Position numbers and translations under genes: made by a program
DNA from: Actinobacteria bacterium UBA2286
GTDB lineage: Bacteria > Actinomycetota > Coriobacteriia > Anaerosomatales > Anaerosomataceae
DNA: 24,757 bases
Direction: 5' to 3'
NCBI GenBank assembly: GCA_002345925.1
Contig: DDWM01000038.1
Location: forward strand, 42,626 to 67,382
Shown here: positions 1 to 7,165 of the stretch, one piece after another
How the letters are laid out: each line of letters starts with the position of its first letter
Numbering within the stretch: position 1 is the first letter of the stretch
The notes under the pieces: generated by a model
The model's input: the letters and a program-made list of their open reading frames with translations, nothing else
Database searches by the model: none
What the model was told of the DNA's origin: nothing

Positions 1-1
1 C

Positions 2-310
2 GAGAAGAGCCAGCTCAAGAACAAGCACAGCGCCATGACCATTCTGCGGTCGCGACTCTATGAGATCGAACAGGAGAAGCGACTGGCCGAGCTCGACGCG
101 CTTCGGGGCGAGAAGCTTGATATCTCGTTCGGCAGCCAGATTCGAAACTACGTTCTGTACCCGTATCAGCTTGTGAAGGACGTGCGCTCGGCCACCGAGA
201 CCAGCCAGGTGGATCGCGTATTGGACGGAGAAATCGACGAGTTCATAGTCGGCTATCACCGCTGGCGGGTTTCGCACGAGACCGCGACCGCCATGGGCGG
301 CGATGCGTAG
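2..310 (+). CDS. prfB: Peptide chain release factor 2, C-terminal fragment
   Basis: Partial gene: the reading frame is open from base 2 and enters from outside the window, so only the last 102 residues are visible. The start of the fragment (EKSQLKNKHSAM, then LRGEKLDISFGSQIRNYVL and YPYQLVKD) is the characteristic tail of class I release factors of the RF2 type, which follows the GGQ peptidyl-hydrolysis loop. RF2 ends translation at UGA and UAA on the ribosome. The GGQ loop, the SPF codon-recognition motif and any programmed frameshift site lie upstream and cannot be checked. RF1 has a similar fold, but the LDGEIDEFI and YHRWR ending fits RF2 better. The stop codon abuts the start of the next gene. 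In many actinobacteria prfB precedes ftsE-ftsX, and those genes are found about 3.5 kb downstream here. Confidence 0.93.
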   Translation, partial: EKSQLKNKHSAMTILRSRLYEIEQEKRLAELDALRGEKLDISFGSQIRNYVLYPYQLVKDVRSATETSQVDRVLDGEIDEFIVGYHRWRVSHETATAMGGDA

Positions 311-1069
311 ATGCGCCTGCTCGCGGACCTGCATACACACACGGTCGCGTCTGGTCACGGGTACTCGACCGTGACAGAGGTTGCCTCCGCTGCGGCAACG
401 CGAGGTCTTGAGCTCGTTGCGGTGACTGACCATGGGCCTAATGTCCCCGGTGGCGCACATCTGTGGTACTTCTGGAACATGAAGGTCATTCCCTCGGTGC
501 TCAACGGCGTCCGCATCCTCAAAGGGTGCGAAGCTAATCCATGCCTGGAGACCGAGAACGGCATCGATTTGCCCGACGAGATGCTCTCCATGCTCGATTT
601 CGTTGCGGTCGGCCTCCACCCGCAATGCGGGTTTGACGAGGGCGATCGTGTGAAGAACACGGAGGCTCTCCTCCGCGTGATCGAGAACCCGTTCGTCGAC
701 ATGATCACGCACCCCGGTAACGAGGCCGAGTTCCCCGTGGATATTGACGCGGCGGTTGCCGCTGCGGTGCGTCACGGCGTCATCTTGGAGCTCAACAACT
801 ACTCATTCGACCCGCGCAGTGGCCGAAACGTGTCGGTCGCTCGCGAGCGCGAGTTCGCCGAGACGGCGCGTGATGCGGGCGCAAGCATCGCCGTTAACTC
901 CGACGCGCACTACCACATGCTCGTTGGTGAGTTCTCAAACGCGCTTGCCGTTGCCGAGGAGCTTGCTTTCCCCGAGGATCGAATCGTGAACCGCAGCGCT
1001 GCATCTGTTCTTGAGTTCCTCGACCAGAAGCGTGACAGGCCGAGAATCGACGCCGGAGGGGTGTGGTAG
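311..1069 (+). CDS. PHP-domain metal-dependent phosphoesterase (YcdX-like)
   Basis: A 252-residue protein of the PHP family, TIM-barrel-like phosphoesterases with a trinuclear metal site, related to YcdX and the histidinol-phosphatase/PolC-PHP group. Visible metal ligands include HTH at residues 8-10 (DLHTHT), His41 (TDHG), Glu74 (GCEANP), His103 (GLHP), His134 (THPGN) and Asp198/His200 (NSDAHY). These are all in the expected order, so the enzyme should be active. The physiological substrate is not evident from sequence; family members hydrolyse phosphate esters. The ATG directly follows the prfB TAG with no spacer, and only a GGGCGG-like element precedes it, so translation is probably coupled to prfB. 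The length is normal for YcdX-like proteins. Confidence 0.88.
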   Translation: MRLLADLHTHTVASGHGYSTVTEVASAAATRGLELVAVTDHGPNVPGGAHLWYFWNMKVIPSVLNGVRILKGCEANPCLETENGIDLPDEMLSMLDFVAVGLHPQCGFDEGDRVKNTEALLRVIENPFVDMITHPGNEAEFPVDIDAAVAAAVRHGVILELNNYSFDPRSGRNVSVAREREFAETARDAGASIAVNSDAHYHMLVGEFSNALAVAEELAFPEDRIVNRSAASVLEFLDQKRDRPRIDAGGVW

Positions 1070-1071
1070 GG

Positions 1072-1974
1072 ATGGTCGCGAGAGTGCTGTCCCGCGTGAC
1101 GCCGCAAGGCGTCCTCAAGAGCCGCCGTTTCAGAGACTACCTGTTCATGACCGTCGGCATCATTATCACGGCATGGGGTCTCGACGCGTTTCTTATCCCG
1201 AACAAGCTCGTTGCCGGTGGAGTATCGGGCCTTTCCACGGTCCTGTACTACACGCTGCAAGACAGAGGAATCACAGTTCCCGTTGGCATGATGATGCTTG
1301 CGATGAACCTCGTGCTCCTCGTAGTGGCGGTGTCGTTCAAGGGCTGGCGTTACGGCGCCAAGACCATCTACGGTATGGTCGCGCTCTCGGTAGCTGTTGA
1401 CGGACTCGCGCCTTTCACACCACACCTGGCCTCGCACGATCCGCTGCTTGCTGTACTCTATGGCGGCGTCGTAACCGGTATCGGGATGGGCCTGGTCTTC
1501 AAGGCTCGTGGCAACACTGGCGGCACGGACATCGTGGCGCAGCTTCTCGCCGACCGAAGCAACTTCGGCATCGGTCAGATGATGCTGGCGGCGGATGCGT
1601 CTGTCACGCTCATAGCGGCGCTCAAGTTCGGCCCCGATCTGGCGCTTTATGGTGCCGTGGCTGTTGTGATCATGGGCCGCGTCATCGACTTGGTTCAAGA
1701 GGGTTTCTCGGTGGAGAAGGTGGCCTACATCATCTCCGAACACTCGGATAGAATCGGCGATGCGATATTGCATGAGCTTGGTCGTGGAGCGACCGGGCTG
1801 AGCAGCCGAGGCATGTATTCTGGTGTGGCGCGCGAGATGATATTCACCGTCGTTTCCCGTCGGGAGATTGACGCGCTCAAAGCGCTTGTTCACGCTGTCG
1901 ATCCCAGTGCGTTCATGATTATCTCGGACATTCACGAAGCTCTCGGCGAAGGCTTTAAGGAGAATGGAGTTTAG
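1072..1974 (+). CDS. YitT family membrane protein with C-terminal DUF2179 domain
   Basis: About 300 residues. The N-terminal two thirds carry five or so hydrophobic segments, beginning with FMTVGIIITAWGLDAFLIP. They include the YitT-type signatures LVAGGVSGLSTVLYY and GNTGGTDIVAQLL. The last 80 residues form a soluble DUF2179-type domain (SVEKVAYIISEHSDRIGDAI and a YSGVAREMIFTVVSRRE stretch). The family sits in the cytoplasmic membrane and its transport or sensory role is not established. The frame also offers a GTG at 1063 that overlaps the PHP gene. I chose ATG 1072 because the GGAGGG at 1055-1060 is about 11 bases from it but only 2 bases from the GTG. The gene ends one base before the transketolase start, so it belongs to the same transcript. 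Confidence 0.88.
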   Translation: MVARVLSRVTPQGVLKSRRFRDYLFMTVGIIITAWGLDAFLIPNKLVAGGVSGLSTVLYYTLQDRGITVPVGMMMLAMNLVLLVVAVSFKGWRYGAKTIYGMVALSVAVDGLAPFTPHLASHDPLLAVLYGGVVTGIGMGLVFKARGNTGGTDIVAQLLADRSNFGIGQMMLAADASVTLIAALKFGPDLALYGAVAVVIMGRVIDLVQEGFSVEKVAYIISEHSDRIGDAILHELGRGATGLSSRGMYSGVAREMIFTVVSRREIDALKALVHAVDPSAFMIISDIHEALGEGFKENGV

Positions 1975-2826
1975 ATGGCACAGGTACGCACATCCGACGA
2001 GCTGCGCGAACTCGCGCGGCGCATGCGCTGCGACATAGTGCGTATGCTTGCCGAGGCAGGGTCGGGGCATCCCGGCGGCTCGCTCTCGGCAGCTGACATC
2101 ATCGCGACGCTGTACGGCGCTGTCATGCGTCACGACGCCGCAAGCCCCGCACTTCCCGAGCGCGACCGCTTCGTGCTCTCCAAAGGCCATGCCGCGCCGG
2201 TCCTCTACGCCGCGCTTGCCGAGGAGGGTTATTTCGATCGCAAGCACCTCGCGACGCTGCGCAAGCTGGGCTCCATCCTGCAGGGCCACCCCGACTGCAA
2301 GAAGACGCCCGGCGTGGAAGTCTCGACCGGGTCTCTCGGCCAGGGTCTGGCTATCAGCAACGGCATGGCGCTTGGGCTGCGCTTGGATGGCGCGACAGAG
2401 CCGACCGTTTACTGTCTTCTCGGCGACGGTGAGCTTCAGGAGGGTGAGGTTTGGGAAGCGGCGATGTTCGCGCCTCACCATGGCCTGACCAATGTGGTTG
2501 CGATCATTGATAACAACGGGCTTCAGATCGACGGCTCGTGTCACGAAGTGATGTGCCTGGGCGAGATCGGTCGCAAGTTCGCGGCATTCGGCTGGGACGT
2601 GGTTGAGTGCGACGGCCACGACATCGACGCGCTGCTCGGCGCTCTCGGCGGCGCGCGCGCCCGTGCCGAGGCTGCCGGTAAGCCGGTCGCTGTTGTGTGC
2701 GCGACGGTCAAGGGCAAGGGAGTCTCCTTCATGGAGGACCTCGCCGAATGGCACGGCAAGACGCCGACCGCCGAACAGGCTGTGGCCGCGCTTGCGGAAC
2801 TTGGCTGCGAAGGGGAGGTGGCCTGA
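1975..2826 (+). CDS. Transketolase, N-terminal (thiamine-diphosphate binding) subunit
   Basis: A 283-residue protein covering the first, ThDP-pyrophosphate-binding domain of transketolase. Landmarks in order are SGHPGGSLSAADII near residue 30, RDRFVLSKGHAAP near 62, GSLGQGLAISNGMALG near 120, and the GDGELQEGEVWEAA...NNGLQIDG thiamine-diphosphate motif (GDG...NN) at about 149-185. With the next gene it should form a split transketolase. This enzyme transfers two-carbon ketol units between sugar phosphates in the non-oxidative pentose phosphate pathway in the cytoplasm. Two-gene transketolases are usual in archaea and many anaerobic bacteria. The start is supported by GGAG at 1966-1969, and the gene abuts yitT. 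Its stop TGA overlaps the ATG of the partner subunit, which implies coupled equimolar synthesis. Confidence 0.95.
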   Translation: MAQVRTSDELRELARRMRCDIVRMLAEAGSGHPGGSLSAADIIATLYGAVMRHDAASPALPERDRFVLSKGHAAPVLYAALAEEGYFDRKHLATLRKLGSILQGHPDCKKTPGVEVSTGSLGQGLAISNGMALGLRLDGATEPTVYCLLGDGELQEGEVWEAAMFAPHHGLTNVVAIIDNNGLQIDGSCHEVMCLGEIGRKFAAFGWDVVECDGHDIDALLGALGGARARAEAAGKPVAVVCATVKGKGVSFMEDLAEWHGKTPTAEQAVAALAELGCEGEVA

Positions 2827-3767
2827 TGACCGAGAAGCGCGCAACACGCGAGGCTTTTGGTGCAACGCTCGTCGAGCTCGCTGGCGAAGGCATGGACGTT
2901 GTGGTCGTTGAGGCGGACCTCTCCAAGTCGACCACCACGGCGACATTTGAGAAGGCGTACCCCGAGCGGTTCTTCAACGCCGGCATCGCCGAGCAGAACA
3001 TGATCGGCACGGCTTCGGGTCTGGCAGTGGCTGGCAAGGTAGCGTTCACAGGCTCGTTCGCGGTGTTCGCCACCGGTCGTGCCTACGACCAGGTTCGCAA
3101 CACCGTGTGCTACTCCGGCCTGGACGTGAAGCTGTGTCCGACGCACTCGGGCATCACGGTCGGTCCCGACGGCGGAAGCCACCAGATGCTCGAGGACATC
3201 GCGCTCATGCGCGTGCTCCCCGGCATGCGAGTGCTTGTCCCTGCGGACGCACGCGCTGCAGCATCGGCGATTCGAGTTGCCGCCGAGACCCCGGGGCCGT
3301 TCTACGTGCGCCTCGGAAGGGCAGCTGTTCCGCTCGTCTACGACGAGGATTTCGTCTTTGAGCTCGGCCGCGCGTATGTCTTGCGTGAGGGCACGGACGT
3401 CACGCTCGCGGCATGCGGCGTGATGGTCGAGCGCGCGATTGCCGCCGCTGAGATGCTGGCCGCCGAGGGTATCTCGGCAGAGGTCCTCGATGTGGCTACC
3501 ATCAAACCCCTCGACGTGGATACCGTTGTGGCGTCAGTCACCAAGACGGGCGCGGTCGTTACGTGCGAAGAGCACTCGATCATCGGCGGACTTGGCTCGG
3601 CAATTGCGGAGGTTCTGGGTGAGCATGTGCCCGCTCCGCTTCGCAGGGTCGGGGTTCGCGATGTGTTCGGCACTTCGGGTGACCCCGAAGAGCTCATGGT
3701 GCATTTTGGCCTCACTGCGAGCGATATAGTCACTGCAGCACGCGAGGCGGTTGCCGCGCGTCTGTGA
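2826..3767 (+). CDS. Transketolase, C-terminal (pyrimidine-binding) subunit
   Basis: A 313-residue partner of the preceding gene, comprising the pyrimidine-binding domain and the C-terminal transketolase domain. The catalytic glutamate that activates thiamine diphosphate lies in FFNAGIAEQNMIG. Other family blocks are FAVFATGRAYDQVRN, SGITVGPDGGSHQ and the C-terminal EEHSIIGGLGSAIAEVL. The same frame is open upstream to 2697, but that part only shadows the N-terminal subunit. ATG 2826 has an excellent GGGGAGG at 2813-2819 and overlaps the upstream stop as ATGA-type coupling. The product could in principle resemble the DXS or pyruvate dehydrogenase beta family, but pairing with the N-terminal half makes transketolase clear. 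Confidence 0.95.
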   Translation: MTEKRATREAFGATLVELAGEGMDVVVVEADLSKSTTTATFEKAYPERFFNAGIAEQNMIGTASGLAVAGKVAFTGSFAVFATGRAYDQVRNTVCYSGLDVKLCPTHSGITVGPDGGSHQMLEDIALMRVLPGMRVLVPADARAAASAIRVAAETPGPFYVRLGRAAVPLVYDEDFVFELGRAYVLREGTDVTLAACGVMVERAIAAAEMLAAEGISAEVLDVATIKPLDVDTVVASVTKTGAVVTCEEHSIIGGLGSAIAEVLGEHVPAPLRRVGVRDVFGTSGDPEELMVHFGLTASDIVTAAREAVAARL

Positions 3768-3826
3768 AGAAAGTGTGAAGTTCAAACAACGCCGGCGGCG
3801 TGAAAATGCAGGTAAGGCAGCCGGTT

Positions 3827-3835
3827 TGCTAGAAT
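3827..3835 (+). promoter_or_regulatory. Candidate extended -10 promoter for ftsEX-ctpA
   Basis: TAGAAT at 3830-3835 is preceded by TG at 3827-3828, giving the extended -10 form TGnTAGAAT. No convincing -35 is visible 16-18 bases upstream, as expected for this promoter class. The predicted transcription start near 3842 leaves a leader of about 28 bases before the ftsE ATG. The gap downstream of the transketolase gene (3768-3869) also holds a weak 5-bp stem (ACGCC/GGCGT) without a T-run, which I do not call a terminator. Confidence 0.45.
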
Positions 3836-3869
3836 TGCCCGGGAGTCGTTGTCAACAGATGGAGCACCC

Positions 3870-4556
3870 ATGATATCGATGCGGAACGTCAGCAAGACAT
3901 ATGGTGCTGACAAACCCGCTCTCTACGACGTTAACGTGGAGATCGAGCAAGGCGAGTTTGTATTCCTAGTCGGACACTCTGGTTCCGGTAAGTCCACATT
4001 CATCCGTTTGATGCAGCGTGAGTTGCTGCCGTCGGAGGGCACCATCGTCGTGGCGGGCCAGGATCTTACCAAGATGAAGAACTGGAAGGTTCCGTACCTG
4101 CGGCGCAACATCGGCTGCGTGTTCCAGGACTTCAAGCTTCTTCCCAACAAGACCACGTACGAGAATGTCGCGTTCGCGCTTGAGGTTATCGGCCGCAGCA
4201 AACACGTGATTCGGACGCAGGTGCCTGAGGTGCTGCGTCTGGTTGGCCTTGAAGAGAAGATCAACAGCTATCCGGACGAGTTGTCCGGCGGCGAGCAGCA
4301 GCGCGTGAGCATCGCGCGTGCATTCGTGAACAGGCCTCCGCTCTTGCTGGCGGACGAGCCAACAGGGAACCTCGACCCGGCCACGTCGCTCGGCATCATG
4401 AGCTTGTTCAGCCGCATCAACAAGACCGGCACCACCGTGCTGGTGGCAACTCACGACAGAGAGATGGTCGATTCAATGCGCAAGCGCGTTATCGCACTTG
4501 AAAACGGCCGCGTTATTCGCGACCAGGATCGTGGGGTGTACGGTTATGGCGATTAA
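3870..4556 (+). CDS. ftsE: Cell division ATP-binding protein FtsE
   Basis: A 228-residue ABC ATPase with all nucleotide-binding motifs: Walker A GHSGSGKST at 35-43, a Q-loop in VFQDFKLL, signature LSGGEQQRVSIARA, Walker B LLLADEPTGNLD and the H-loop in VATHD. The substitutions typical of FtsE are present (KMKNWKVPYLRRNIG, PNKTTYENVAFALEV). FtsE acts on the cytoplasmic face with FtsX. In studied bacteria the complex controls septal or side-wall peptidoglycan hydrolases. A TTG start at 3849 would add seven residues. ATG 3870 is preferred because GGAG at 3861-3864 sits five bases before it and the product then starts like other FtsE proteins. The 3' end overlaps ftsX by 11 bases. Confidence 0.96.
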   Translation: MISMRNVSKTYGADKPALYDVNVEIEQGEFVFLVGHSGSGKSTFIRLMQRELLPSEGTIVVAGQDLTKMKNWKVPYLRRNIGCVFQDFKLLPNKTTYENVAFALEVIGRSKHVIRTQVPEVLRLVGLEEKINSYPDELSGGEQQRVSIARAFVNRPPLLLADEPTGNLDPATSLGIMSLFSRINKTGTTVLVATHDREMVDSMRKRVIALENGRVIRDQDRGVYGYGD

Positions 4557-5460
4557 TATCGGCTATTTCGTTAGCGAGTCGGTACAGAGCTTCCGCCGGA
4601 ACTGGGTGATGAGCCTGGGTGCCGTTATCACCATCTACCTGTCGTTGCTGCTTGTTGGCGCTTCGCTTGGATCCAGCATGATCGTTGGCCAGGTCCTCCG
4701 CTCGGTGGAGGAGAAGGTCTCGATTCGCGTCTTCCTCAAAGATGGCGTCGCGCCAGCTGATGTTGACGCGATGAACAAGGTCCTGGCAGCCGATGAGCGC
4801 GTCAAGGATGTTACGTATACCTCGAAGGAGAAGGCGCTCGAGGAGTTCAAGCTGACAATGGCGGACAGTCCCGAGATCATCGACCAGCTTGAGGTCAACC
4901 CGCTGCCGGCATCGCTCGATGTCGATCTTGAGAAGCCGCAAGACGTGCTCGCGGTCGTCGAGATGATCAAGGCTGATCCCAACTTCGTCAAGGTCGCAGA
5001 CCGTCCTGATGACCCGGATAAGTCGCTGAAGTATGGTCAGCAGATTGTGAACCAGCTCTTCGCATTCACTCGGGTACTTCGCGCCGTTGGAGTCGTCTTC
5101 ATCGTGATGCTGGCTGCGATCAGCCTCATCTTCATCAACAACACCATTCGTATCGCGATCTACGCGCGCCGCAAGGAAATCGGCATCATGCGTCTGGTTG
5201 GTGCGTCGAACTGGTTCATCCGTACGCCGTTCTTGCTGGAAGGCACGCTCCAGAGCCTTCTCGGCGCGTTCTTGGCACTTCTGACCCTTGGCTCGTTTCA
5301 ATGGTTCGTCATGCCCAAGATCAAGGAAATCATCACTTACATGCCGGTCTCCCTGTCCGTGGGAAGCTCGGTTCAGATTTCACTCATACTCGTTTTGAGC
5401 GGCGTGATCATCGGTCTCGCTGGCTCCGCCGTCGCTCTGAGGCGTTACCTGAAGGTCTAA
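4546..5460 (+). CDS. ftsX: Cell division transport system permease FtsX
   Basis: A 304-residue membrane protein with the FtsX layout: a short cytoplasmic N-terminus (SESVQSFRRNWVMS) and a first membrane helix at about 22-44. An extracytoplasmic domain at about 45-170 follows, beginning VEEKVSIRVFLKDGV. Then three more helices surround the cytoplasmic loop YARRKEIGIMRLVGAS, the coupling region that contacts FtsE. The large first loop is the part that recruits peptidoglycan hydrolases or their activators in other species. The frame extends upstream to a TTG at 4498 inside ftsE. ATG 4546 gives the normal N-terminus and a short overlap with ftsE, so I use it. The next gene begins four bases after the stop, making ftsE-ftsX-ctpA one unit. 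Confidence 0.95.
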   Translation: MAINIGYFVSESVQSFRRNWVMSLGAVITIYLSLLLVGASLGSSMIVGQVLRSVEEKVSIRVFLKDGVAPADVDAMNKVLAADERVKDVTYTSKEKALEEFKLTMADSPEIIDQLEVNPLPASLDVDLEKPQDVLAVVEMIKADPNFVKVADRPDDPDKSLKYGQQIVNQLFAFTRVLRAVGVVFIVMLAAISLIFINNTIRIAIYARRKEIGIMRLVGASNWFIRTPFLLEGTLQSLLGAFLALLTLGSFQWFVMPKIKEIITYMPVSLSVGSSVQISLILVLSGVIIGLAGSAVALRRYLKV

Positions 5461-5464
5461 TCAT

Positions 5465-6655
5465 ATGAACAGAGTGCTGAAGTACGTTCTCGGCGCAGCC
5501 CTTGTGCTGACGCTTGGTGTTGGAGCTTTTGCGGGCGGCATCTTGTACGACCGCGCGTTCCCTGCGGGCGGACTGGTTCCAGGCGTTTCGGAAACCATGC
5601 CGACTCCCTCGCGGGCAGCAGCGGAAGTGCAACGCATCATCAACGCGCAAGCACTTGAGCCGAGCGATGAAGCTTCGCTTACAGCCGGAGTCGTCAAGGG
5701 GATGCTTGAGTCTCTCGACGACCCGTACGCGGCGTACTTCAACAAGGAACACTTCCAGTACTTCAATGAGCAGACGACCGGCGAATTCTACGGTATCGGT
5801 ATCACCATCTCCGAGAAGGACGGCTTCGCGTACGTGGTGACCGTTCTGGATGACACGCCCGCGAAAGCCGCCGGACTCAAGTCCGACGACGTCATCGTCT
5901 CCATCGATGGTGTCACTCGTGATAAGTGGGAGCTGGACGAGGTCGTGAAGCGCATTCGTGGCCCGATCGACACGGAGGTCAAGGTCGGCGTCACGCGCGA
6001 AGGATCCGACAAGCCGATCATCTTCACCATCTCCCGGGCGAAGATCGATGTGCCAAATATCGAGGGCGAATTGGTCGGCAACGACGTCGGCTATATCCGC
6101 CTGTACTCCTTCAATCAGCACTCCGGCGATGAAGTCCGCGACGCCATCAAGTCGCTGACCAAGGAGGGCGCGAAGGGGTTCGTGCTCGACTTGCGGGACA
6201 ATCCGGGCGGGCTTCTCTCGGCATCGGTTGATGTGACTTCGCTGTTCGTCAAGGACGGCGTGGTGGTGAGCGTCGAGGGCCGTGCGGCAGATGCCGATGA
6301 GAGCTACCGCGCCACGGGTGATGTGGCGACTGACGCACCGCTGGTGGTTCTCGTGAACGAGAACTCCGCATCGGCGTCAGAGATCGTCGCTGGCGCACTC
6401 CAGGACTACAAGCGCGCTACGACCGTTGGAGTGACGTCGTTCGGCAAGGGGAGCGTGCAGCAGATCGAGGAGCTCTCCTTTGGCGGAGCCGTCAAGCTCA
6501 CAATCGCGCATTATCTCACGCCGCTCGGTCGCGTCATCGACCACAAGGGCGTTGTGCCCGAGACGGTCGTGGAGATGGACGCCGAGAAGCAGGCGGACAA
6601 GAAGATGGACACGCAGTATCAGCGTGCGCTAGAGGTGCTTCGCAAGAAGCTCTAG
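5465..6655 (+). CDS. ctpA: S41 family carboxyl-terminal processing protease with PDZ domain
   Basis: A 396-residue secreted or membrane-anchored serine protease. An N-terminal hydrophobic segment (residues 5-27) serves as signal or anchor. A PDZ domain spans roughly 100-185 (GIGITISEKDGFAYV, AAGLKSDDVIVSIDG), and the S41 catalytic domain follows (LDLRDNPGGLL). The Ser-Lys dyad is in SASASEIVAGAL and SFGKGSVQ. By the 25-residue spacing known from Prc and CtpA the catalytic residues are Ser303 and Lys328. Such proteases trim envelope proteins, and in several species they control peptidoglycan hydrolases, which fits its place directly behind ftsEX. GAAGGT at 5451-5456 supports ATG 5465. The TAG stop shares its bases with the stop of the opposing gene. 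Confidence 0.93.
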   Translation: MNRVLKYVLGAALVLTLGVGAFAGGILYDRAFPAGGLVPGVSETMPTPSRAAAEVQRIINAQALEPSDEASLTAGVVKGMLESLDDPYAAYFNKEHFQYFNEQTTGEFYGIGITISEKDGFAYVVTVLDDTPAKAAGLKSDDVIVSIDGVTRDKWELDEVVKRIRGPIDTEVKVGVTREGSDKPIIFTISRAKIDVPNIEGELVGNDVGYIRLYSFNQHSGDEVRDAIKSLTKEGAKGFVLDLRDNPGGLLSASVDVTSLFVKDGVVVSVEGRAADADESYRATGDVATDAPLVVLVNENSASASEIVAGALQDYKRATTVGVTSFGKGSVQQIEELSFGGAVKLTIAHYLTPLGRVIDHKGVVPETVVEMDAEKQADKKMDTQYQRALEVLRKKL

Positions 6656-7071
6656 TCCTCGTCCTCGTCGTCGTCGAGCCTGACGTACGTCTGCGGATCG
6701 AATGCGATCTCGTCCATGAGCCGGATTACCGGTCGGCCTTCACGCGGCTCGGGTTCGTCGATCGGATCCATCTCCAGCACGATTCCGTCGCCGTGCAGTT
6801 CGATGCGCGTGGTGCCGTCTTCGCTGGAGAAGTTCAGGTAGCGGAAGCTGGCCACGTTCAGGAACAGGCAACCGTTCACAAGGAGCGTTGCTGAGTCCGG
6901 GTCGGCCATGATCTTCACGAGCGACGCGCGGCCCTCGGTAATGGCTTCGCCGTCTACGGCATAGCGGTAGCCGAAGCTCTCAACGGTCTCCATAGCGCGA
7001 ACCATGTCGCGAAGGTTTGTGAGTGTGCCGGTCCCGATCAGGGTCGGCGTGAGTTCCCGTGGGTGCTGCAT
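6652..7071 (-). CDS. Small acidic protein of unknown function
   Basis: I do not recognise this 139-residue protein. It appears to be a real gene: it fills the space between ctpA and rnr and has no competing frame. It also has a good ribosome-binding site (GGAGAG five bases before ATG 7071). An alternative ATG at 7122 lacks one and would add 17 residues. Visible features are a beta-rich middle (LVNGCLFLNVASFRYLNF, TTRIELHGDGIVLEM) and an acidic Pro/Glu segment (DEPEPREGRP). The tail is strongly acidic (RLDDDEDED). No signal peptide or membrane segment is seen. It is transcribed toward ctpA and divergently from rnr, from which it is separated by 94 bases. No function is proposed. Confidence 0.7.
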   Translation of the reverse strand: MQHPRELTPTLIGTGTLTNLRDMVRAMETVESFGYRYAVDGEAITEGRASLVKIMADPDSATLLVNGCLFLNVASFRYLNFSSEDGTTRIELHGDGIVLEMDPIDEPEPREGRPVIRLMDEIAFDPQTYVRLDDDEDED

Positions 7072-7165
7072 GTACTCTCCGAACGCTGGGTGTAGAGTTG
7101 CACCATACAGAGATTCGAGCATTGCGGCAAGCAAGCGCCTGTTGGAGCTACCACCGGAGGTCCAC

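Noticed and set aside
910..2946. Very long open frame (678 codons) on the - strand across the YitT and transketolase genes
   Set aside because: It is antisense to genes with clear family motifs, has low-complexity Arg/His/Asp-rich composition typical of the reverse frame of GC-rich genes, and shows no recognisable domain.
3788..3803. Short GC hairpin after the transketolase gene as a terminator
   Set aside because: Its stem is only five base pairs with a three-base loop and is followed by AAAA rather than a T-run.
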